This document shows positions 6,747-11,299 of a stretch of 11,299 bases of DNA, piece after piece. The stretch covers positions 1-11,299 of the forward strand of contig JAPLCR010000515.1 of assembly GCA_026392135.1 (NCBI GenBank), written 5' to 3'. Position 1 is the stretch's first letter, and each line of letters starts with the position of its first letter. The stretch comes from Armatimonadota bacterium. GTDB lineage: Bacteria > Armatimonadota > Chthonomonadetes > Chthonomonadales > Chthonomonadaceae. Both the position numbers and the translations under genes were made by a program. The notes under the pieces are model-generated. The model did not search any database. It was not told the DNA's origin and saw nothing but the letters and a program-made list of their open reading frames with translations.

Positions 6747-6857
6747 ATAACCCGCGAAGGAAGGGAGAAGGGCAGGTTTGCCCTCTCTTTCCCTAATAGT
6801 ACTGAGATTAGTGTCTATTCTACTCCCACACCGCTTTTTCCTTTTTGCTAAAGGCGT

Positions 6858-7607
6858 TTAAGGGTGATACACATCCCAAAACTCTTTCCACATCTCTACC
6901 ATTTTACTGTTCTTGAAGGCGAACGCAGAGCCTGTTACCATGTTGAACGGCATTTCGTCGCGGGTTTGCCCTTTTGCCTTCAGCCTGTTGCTATATACCA
7001 GCACGGTGTAACCTTTGTACATCTTTCGCAGGCGAGGCTTACCAAACGCTTTGCAGACTTCGCTTTCAGCGGAACCTAGCCCCAATCCATTGTAGAGTTT
7101 GAAAGTACCGATTTTTTGAGGAACGCGCTTTCCTTTATGACGGCTCACGCTTGATATGAGATACGCCCATCCCGGGTAATCTCCAAAACCGCTCTTCATA
7201 AAGCGGACGCCATCCGTTCCAGTATAGACTTCCGTCCACTCCTCCGGTGCGCTAACTGAATCGGGTGCAGCCATTATGTAGTCACGCACCCCTTTACCAA
7301 ACCGACTTGGAAGAGTAGATGGGAATTTATTGTTCTTTCCATCGCGCAAAAACAGAATACTATCGAGTTTCTGGTTAGAGGGGACGTTGCGGATGGTGCC
7401 ACGCCGTAGCAAATTATCGTCGCATATACTTCCCCAACCATAGCCATCCGCAGGGTAGCCCTTGCCTTTATGCCAATAGTCGTTGATAAACGCCAGCACG
7501 ACGGAATCGCGGGAGAGGGAGTAGGGCTTGTGTTTTTCCACAGGCGTAGAGACGAGCAGGCTCCAGATAGAAAGGCAGTGTAGGAGGGTGAGGGTGTTGA
7601 GTAGCAT
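6858..7607 (-). CDS. Exported protein of unknown function
   Basis: I do not recognise this 249-residue protein. The N-terminus (MLLNTLTLLHCLSIWSLLVS) is hydrophobic and could be a signal peptide or an uncleaved anchor. The body is rich in aromatic residues, Gly and Lys. Residues 174-191 (GLGLGSAESEVCKAFGKP) resemble the turn-helix-GxP motif seen in BamE/SmpA-like and BLIP-like small domains (G-x-x-x-x-E-V-x-x-x-F/L-G-x-P), followed by a strand-rich YKGYTVLVYSN. This similarity is local and not a family assignment. The segment 42-60 (NDYWHKGKGYPADGYGWGS) is also distinctive. The ATG has AAAGGAG 11 nt upstream, a longish spacing, within a 17-nt leader shared with the upstream propeller gene. 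A 53-bp palindrome lies only 44 nt before the start and leaves no room for an obvious promoter of its own, so it may be expressed by read-through. Confidence 0.85.
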   Translation of the reverse strand: MLLNTLTLLHCLSIWSLLVSTPVEKHKPYSLSRDSVVLAFINDYWHKGKGYPADGYGWGSICDDNLLRRGTIRNVPSNQKLDSILFLRDGKNNKFPSTLPSRFGKGVRDYIMAAPDSVSAPEEWTEVYTGTDGVRFMKSGFGDYPGWAYLISSVSRHKGKRVPQKIGTFKLYNGLGLGSAESEVCKAFGKPRLRKMYKGYTVLVYSNRLKAKGQTRDEMPFNMVTGSAFAFKNSKMVEMWKEFWDVYHP

Positions 7608-7616
7608 TGCTTTGTG

Positions 7617-7633
7617 AACTCCTTTGTACAGCC
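7617..7633 (-). repeat. 17-nt leader repeat containing ribosome binding site (copy at the unknown exported gene)
   Basis: On the minus strand GGCTGTACAAAGGAGTT lies just upstream of the ATG at 7607. It is identical to 9764-9748, ahead of the propeller/Ig-repeat gene. The motif includes the AAAGGAG ribosome binding site and the palindrome TGTACA. Outside these 17 bases the two leaders differ. Confidence 0.75.
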
Positions 7634-7651
7634 ATGTTTCCTAAAAACAGA

Positions 7652-7704
7652 ACCCCTCCGTTGCTCTTTTGTGGAAGGCTTCCACAAAAGAGCAACGGAG
7701 GGGT
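7652..7704 (-). terminator. 53-bp near-perfect palindrome, probable terminator or attenuator
   Basis: A 26-bp arm (7652-7677) is the exact reverse complement of 7679-7704 with a single G between, giving a very long hairpin. On the minus strand it starts 22 nt after the stop of the propeller gene, and its GC-rich base (GGAGGGGT) is followed by TCTGTTTTT. This fits a Rho-independent terminator with a four-base gap before the U tract. The stem is much longer and more perfect than usual terminators, so a mobile palindromic element captured as a terminator is an alternative. Confidence 0.75.
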
Positions 7705-7726
7705 AACGTAAACGTGCTGCCAGTTT

Positions 7727-9742
7727 TTACGGAGTGACTATGAGAGATGTCGCGACACTCTTTGTGTTCAGCGTCGCCGTTATCTTCCCTTTTATCTTTA
7801 CCGTGACCGCTGTAGTTGTTATTGGGAAGGTGACGGAATAGGCTCCCGCAGGAACGACTACGGAGGCAGGAACTGTCGCGGCTGTGTTTGCGCTGGTCAG
7901 CATAACAGTTGTGTCTACCCCAACCGTTCTCGTGAGGATAACAGTTCCTGTTGTACTTTCGCCGCCCTTAATCGTAGCGGGGTCGAAGGAGAGTGCGATG
8001 GGGCGAGCACCTAAAACAGTGAGGTGTGCGCTCTTAGACACACTACCGTAAGAGGCACTTATATCTACATTCGTGTCATTCGCCGTGTCAGAGGTTTTAA
8101 CATCAAAGGAGATGCTGGACTCTCCTTCAGGAATGAGTACAGATACGGGGACGGATGCCAGTGCCGATGACGCGGTTGTGATGACTTTGATGCCCCCTGG
8201 CATTGCAATACCTGTGAGCGAGACCGTTGCCTGAACGGTTGAGCCTCCGTCTATTTTAGCCGCGCTCAGAGTGATTTTCGAGAGGCTAGCGGGTAACACT
8301 TTGAGCGTCGCATTTTTTGAGGTTCCGTTTAGGGTTGCAGTAAACAGCACCGCCTTGACGTATGGGACAGGAGTGGTTACGATGTCGAAGGTTGTGCTAG
8401 TTGTGTTTGCAGGAATAGTAACGTTGCTAGCGGTCGGCTTGGCAGCAGCAGGGTTACTACTGATGAGCGTTACTACTGTATCAGTTGGAAGCACTCCCTC
8501 CAGTGTGATTGTTCCTTTAGAACTCGCACCGCCTACTACCGTTGTAGGTTGAATAGTGATAGTGGCGATTCCAGCAGGGCGCACAGTAATGTTTGCCTGT
8601 TGTAATACGCCGTTGGAGGTTGCGGTTATTTTTCCTTTTTGCGAGGAGTCCACTTTCACGGTAGAGATGGCGAATACCCCTATCGTCTGCCCCGCGGGGA
8701 TAAGAACACTACTTGGAACCGTCGCGGCTGTATTCGTATTGGTTAAGACGACAGTGGTATCTGTGACAGCGGGGAGGTTGAGTACGACTCTACCCGTCGC
8801 TTGAGTTGAGCCATAAATATTCTGTGGAAGGATGCGAACGCCTATGGGAAAGATAACACTGGGTTTGAAGGCGATATAGACAGGGTAGCTCATACTGCTT
8901 GTTTGAGCGAACACGCCTAAAAATGCTCCTGTTTTCCCATTATATTTGAGCACTTGCCCTGTACCGTAGCTCGATACATAGAGGTTTTTATCGGGTCCAA
9001 ATGCGATGCCTTCTGGCTTGGCAAGCCCGCCGCTCTGGTTTGGCACGAAGTGGTCTATAAAAGCCCCCGTCTTGCCATTAAAACGCTCTACACTGCCCGT
9101 ATAGTAGCTACAGACATAGAGGTTTCCATCGGGACCGAATGCAAGACCTGAGTCCGAACTGATAGCAGAACTGCTGAGAAAGGTGTCCATGAATGCGCCG
9201 GTTGCGCCATTAAAACGATGCACCTCACTATTGCTATTAGCAACATAGTAGTTCTCATCAGGACCAAAAGCGATGCCATGTAGGTACTGGCTTCCGTTGG
9301 GGGCTGGTACTCCGTAGGAGTCTATAAACGCGCCCGAAGAGCCATTGAACTGATAAACGCTATGGCGGTAAGGGCTGGCTACATAGAGGTTTCCGTTTGG
9401 CCCGAATGTGAGACCGAAAGCACCTTCCAGTCCTGCTGTATTACTGGGAACAAAAGCGTCAATAAACTTGCCGCTTATCCCGTTAAAGCGCAGGACGGAG
9501 TTACTGCCGGCACTAGCAACATAGAGGTTACCGTCTGGTCCAACGGTAATGCCTATCGGGTCGCTCATGCCTCCTATCCCTGGCTTGACGAACTGGTTTA
9601 AGAAGTTTCCGGTATTTCCATCAAAACGCAAAATACCAACGCGGCTATCAGCCACAAATAGTTGAGACGTTTGGGCAAAAGATTGCACGCCCAGTAGCGC
9701 TATTAACGCTGTCAGCAAGGCGAGTTTAATAAGGCGAAACAT
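7727..9742 (-). CDS. Secreted NHL-type beta-propeller protein with four Ig-like repeats
   Basis: The 671-residue product has a clear signal peptide (hydrophobic 6-20, cleavage after SFA at residue 23). Residues about 26-292 form a six-bladed NHL/SMP-30-like propeller, each blade carrying variants of FGPDGNLYVAS and VxRFNGxTGAFIDxF. Residues about 297-671 are four repeats of roughly 90 residues (297-388, 392-484, 487-577, 580-671). Each has a GG-x-S-x-x-G-T-x-x-L start, a T-x-V-x-L-x-S-x-N strand, a VPxSVxIPAG turn and a final strand, typical of bacterial Ig-like surface modules. Propellers of this type usually bind ligands or proteins; no catalytic residues are evident. It ends within the last Ig repeat with no sorting signal, PEP-CTERM or membrane helix, so it is probably secreted or bound noncovalently to the surface. 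The ATG has AAAGGAG 7 nt upstream and a promoter about 80-110 nt upstream. Confidence 0.92.
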   Translation of the reverse strand: MFRLIKLALLTALIALLGVQSFAQTSQLFVADSRVGILRFDGNTGNFLNQFVKPGIGGMSDPIGITVGPDGNLYVASAGSNSVLRFNGISGKFIDAFVPSNTAGLEGAFGLTFGPNGNLYVASPYRHSVYQFNGSSGAFIDSYGVPAPNGSQYLHGIAFGPDENYYVANSNSEVHRFNGATGAFMDTFLSSSAISSDSGLAFGPDGNLYVCSYYTGSVERFNGKTGAFIDHFVPNQSGGLAKPEGIAFGPDKNLYVSSYGTGQVLKYNGKTGAFLGVFAQTSSMSYPVYIAFKPSVIFPIGVRILPQNIYGSTQATGRVVLNLPAVTDTTVVLTNTNTAATVPSSVLIPAGQTIGVFAISTVKVDSSQKGKITATSNGVLQQANITVRPAGIATITIQPTTVVGGASSKGTITLEGVLPTDTVVTLISSNPAAAKPTASNVTIPANTTSTTFDIVTTPVPYVKAVLFTATLNGTSKNATLKVLPASLSKITLSAAKIDGGSTVQATVSLTGIAMPGGIKVITTASSALASVPVSVLIPEGESSISFDVKTSDTANDTNVDISASYGSVSKSAHLTVLGARPIALSFDPATIKGGESTTGTVILTRTVGVDTTVMLTSANTAATVPASVVVPAGAYSVTFPITTTAVTVKIKGKITATLNTKSVATSLIVTP

Positions 9743-9747
9743 TTTCT

Positions 9748-9764
9748 AACTCCTTTGTACAGCC
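9748..9764 (-). repeat. 17-nt leader repeat containing ribosome binding site (copy at the propeller gene)
   Basis: This is the partner of 7617-7633, identical over 17 bases on the minus strand (GGCTGTACAAAGGAGTT). Here the AAAGGAG lies at the normal 7 nt from the ATG at 9742, against 11 nt in the other copy. Confidence 0.75.
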
Positions 9765-9795
9765 TGTCTATCAGGTAAAACTTCTGAGAACATAC

Positions 9796-9810
9796 GCGGT
9801 TGAGTACCGC
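9796..9810 (-). promoter_or_regulatory. Small stem-loop in the propeller gene leader
   Basis: GCGGT and ACCGC form a five-base-pair stem around a five-base loop, just downstream of the predicted transcription start. It is too short and isolated to call a riboswitch, but it may shape or stabilise the 5' end of the transcript. Confidence 0.35.
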
Positions 9811-9821
9811 ACTGTAACCCC

Positions 9822-9855
9822 ATTATACAAAGGCATCGTAAACATATCGTAAACA
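9822..9855 (-). promoter_or_regulatory. Promoter with TATAAT and two 11-bp direct repeats replacing the -35 box
   Basis: On the minus strand a perfect TATAAT (9827-9822) lies about 80 nt before the ATG of the propeller gene. Upstream there is no good TTGACA at 16-18 nt. Instead TGTTTACGAT occurs twice (9855-9846 and 9844-9835) with an 11-bp period, ending about 7 nt from the -10 box and so covering the -35 region. OmpR/PhoB-family response regulators are known to bind 11-bp direct repeats placed this way. That this is such a site is an inference; the regulator is not in the window. Confidence 0.65.
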
Positions 9856-9861
9856 AAGAGG

Positions 9862-9875
9862 CGTTTTCGCGCCGT
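9862..9875 (-). terminator. Weak terminator candidate after the STAND ATPase gene
   Basis: On the minus strand GGCG and CGCC pair around CGAAAA, followed by TCTTTGTTT. The stem is only four base pairs, so terminator strength would be low. It sits just after the ATPase gene stop and before the next promoter, the position where termination would be expected. Confidence 0.3.
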
Positions 9876-9894
9876 TTAGAACATTTTTTGAAAA

Positions 9895-11299
9895 CTATTC
9901 TATTTTTTCTAGTGCACACTCCATCGCCTGTGTGAAAGTGAACCGTTGCCCTGCCTGAAACGCCTCGTCGAAGGCAGATTCACCCAACCTCTGACGTAGG
10001 CTTGCAAGAGCCGACTGGCTGTCTCCTCCAAAAGCGATAGAGAGCTTTATCTGTTCGCGCAGGCAGCTCTCAGCACCATATAAGCGAACTGCCTGTAGGT
10101 AGTGTCCTTCGCCATCCGCCAGTTTTGCGGCAACGAGTAGTGCCTGTACACAGTGCGGTCTGTCTCCAAGTTCGTGAAGTATGGGGATGCCCTCTTCGAG
10201 CAGAGTATGCACTACCTCCCAGTCCTCCTGACAGAGTGCCACTTTCGCCTTGAAGACCAGCATCTCTGCAAGGCGCGGTCTTTCATTGTTGCCGCGGAAA
10301 AGGAGAATACTCTCGTCAAAGAGTTGGTTCGCCAGAGCGAAATCACCTCGTAGAGTGGCGATCTCTCCTAGTATTCCCAAGCAGAGTCCTGCCCCTCCAA
10401 CCTTGTCTAAACTACGATAGATCGACAGCCCCTTCTCTTCTAGTTCCCATGCCGCGTCAAGGTCGCGTTGAGCAAGGCGTACTCGCCCCATGTTGTGATA
10501 ACACCCTGCAACGAACGCTTTATCAGGGGTTATCTGAATATGTAGTGCCAGCCCCTCCTCGATGAGAGAGTAAGCAGTCTCAAAATCCCCTGAACGCAAA
10601 TGTACCACGCCCAGTAAGTCGCGAGAAGCAAGAATTTGATGCGGGTTTCCAACGGACTTCCTTATCTCTAGTGCCTGAGAACATAGCTCTTTGGAGATAT
10701 TGGTAAAGCCTTGCCGCAAGGTAATAATAGCCTCCATGTGTAACGCCTGTGCCTTTTGCTCTTGCGACATACGCTCCCAGAAACGGTTGCGGAGTCGTGC
10801 GAGGTAGTTACGTCCTTCCTGCCACCCGCCGTAGCCTTCCCAAAACATGGATGCCTCATAGTGCATCTTTAAGGCATTTCCTACATCTTCGCTCTCGCTT
10901 AAACACCACTCAATCGCTACGAGGACATTATTGTAGTCAGGCAGTGTATCGTCATTTTGATGCTTGGAGACCAGCGCAAGAAAATACTGAAAGTGCCGTT
11001 TTGAGAGGGGTTCATAATCGCCACTCTCTTGTAGCTTCTGGTAGGCGTACTGTCGTATCGTCTCCAGCATCCGAAACCGCATTACACCACGAACCTCTTC
11101 GGCAATCGCGAGAGAGCAGTTGCAGAGTAGTTCCACGTACTGAGAGGTTTGTGCCTCTTCGCAGATGGATTCCGCTGCGCTAATCGTCCAACCGCCTCTA
11201 AAGAGGCTGATTTGAGCAAAAAAGCGTTGTAATTCTGGTGAAAGAAGACGAAAACTCCATTCAATAGTCGCTGTTAGAGAGAGGTGGCGTGGGTGGGCA
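9895..11299 (-). CDS. STAND ATPase / TPR transcriptional regulator, C-terminal part (AfsR/LuxR-type), 5' end outside window
   Basis: The frame is open to the right edge, so this is a partial gene with about 467 visible residues. In-window GTG codons such as 11136 are internal, not starts. The visible part begins in the winged-helix segment typical of predicted ATPases of this class (HPRHLSLTATIEWSFRLLSPEL, then FFAQISLFRGGWTISAAESI). The hallmark RFRMLETIRQYAYQKL lies at about 11080-11035. Roughly six TPR-like helical pairs follow (about 10980-10100), involved in sensing or protein contact. It ends with the usual family segment: LYGAESCLREQI, then LRQRLGESAFDEAFQAGQ and a final helix. The P-loop NTPase domain and any DNA-binding or cyclase domain would lie beyond the window. 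Such proteins usually act as large cytoplasmic signal-responsive regulators; ligand and targets are unknown. It is 40 nt upstream of the next promoter element and probably a separate transcript. Confidence 0.88.
   Translation of the reverse strand, partial: AHPRHLSLTATIEWSFRLLSPELQRFFAQISLFRGGWTISAAESICEEAQTSQYVELLCNCSLAIAEEVRGVMRFRMLETIRQYAYQKLQESGDYEPLSKRHFQYFLALVSKHQNDDTLPDYNNVLVAIEWCLSESEDVGNALKMHYEASMFWEGYGGWQEGRNYLARLRNRFWERMSQEQKAQALHMEAIITLRQGFTNISKELCSQALEIRKSVGNPHQILASRDLLGVVHLRSGDFETAYSLIEEGLALHIQITPDKAFVAGCYHNMGRVRLAQRDLDAAWELEEKGLSIYRSLDKVGGAGLCLGILGEIATLRGDFALANQLFDESILLFRGNNERPRLAEMLVFKAKVALCQEDWEVVHTLLEEGIPILHELGDRPHCVQALLVAAKLADGEGHYLQAVRLYGAESCLREQIKLSIAFGGDSQSALASLRQRLGESAFDEAFQAGQRFTFTQAMECALEKIE

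Noticed and set aside
6747..6857. Promoter for the Tricorn operon
   Set aside because: A TACTAT and a TAGACA occur in this gap but at the wrong spacing (10 nt), so no promoter can be supported.
10749..11183. 144-codon plus-strand open frame opposite the STAND ATPase gene
   Set aside because: It is antisense to strongly conserved family motifs and has no independent evidence.

Overview
The window (about 53% GC by eye) looks like chromosomal DNA from a free-living Gram-negative-type bacterium. An exported Tricorn-type peptidase, a four-fold Ig-like repeat secreted protein, a BON lipoprotein and an AfsR/LuxR-type STAND ATPase with TPRs together suggest Armatimonadota (Chthonomonas-like). That placement is an inference from gene style; Acidobacteriota, Planctomycetota or Chloroflexota are not excluded. 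No tRNA, rRNA, CRISPR array, transposase or phage gene was seen.

Left part, + strand (1-2197). Two tandem paralogous genes encode small exported proteins of unknown function. Each has a signal peptide, a low-complexity linker, an aromatic/Gly-rich domain and one C-terminal membrane helix. The second copy is split by a frameshift exactly at a run of ten Gs inside Gly-rich repeats. A clear Rho-independent terminator (1362-1409) follows. Then comes a cytoplasmic ankyrin-repeat protein with a GTG start. A short structured intergenic stretch (2198-2390) separates this convergent gene from the minus-strand block.

Centre, - strand (6730 to 2391). A tightly packed operon encodes, in transcription order, an exported Tricorn-like S41 peptidase (TTG start with a strong ribosome binding site), a BON-domain lipoprotein 9 nt downstream, and a glycerophosphodiester phosphodiesterase family protein 5 nt further on. 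The first two act in the cell envelope; the last appears cytoplasmic.

Right part, - strand (11299 to 6858). The C-terminal two thirds or less of a large STAND ATPase/TPR regulator enters from beyond the right edge. After it comes a recognisable promoter with a perfect TATAAT and two 11-bp direct repeats in place of the -35 box. This promoter drives a secreted NHL-type beta-propeller protein with four Ig-like repeats. That gene is followed by a 53-bp near-perfect palindrome, probably a terminator or attenuator, and then by an exported protein of unknown function. The last two genes share a 17-nt leader containing the ribosome binding site.

Most attention-worthy are the poly-G frameshift in the duplicated envelope gene, the response-regulator-like direct repeats at the propeller gene promoter, and the palindrome plus shared leader between the two rightmost secreted-protein genes. 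I did not find convincing evidence for a wholly new multi-gene system.
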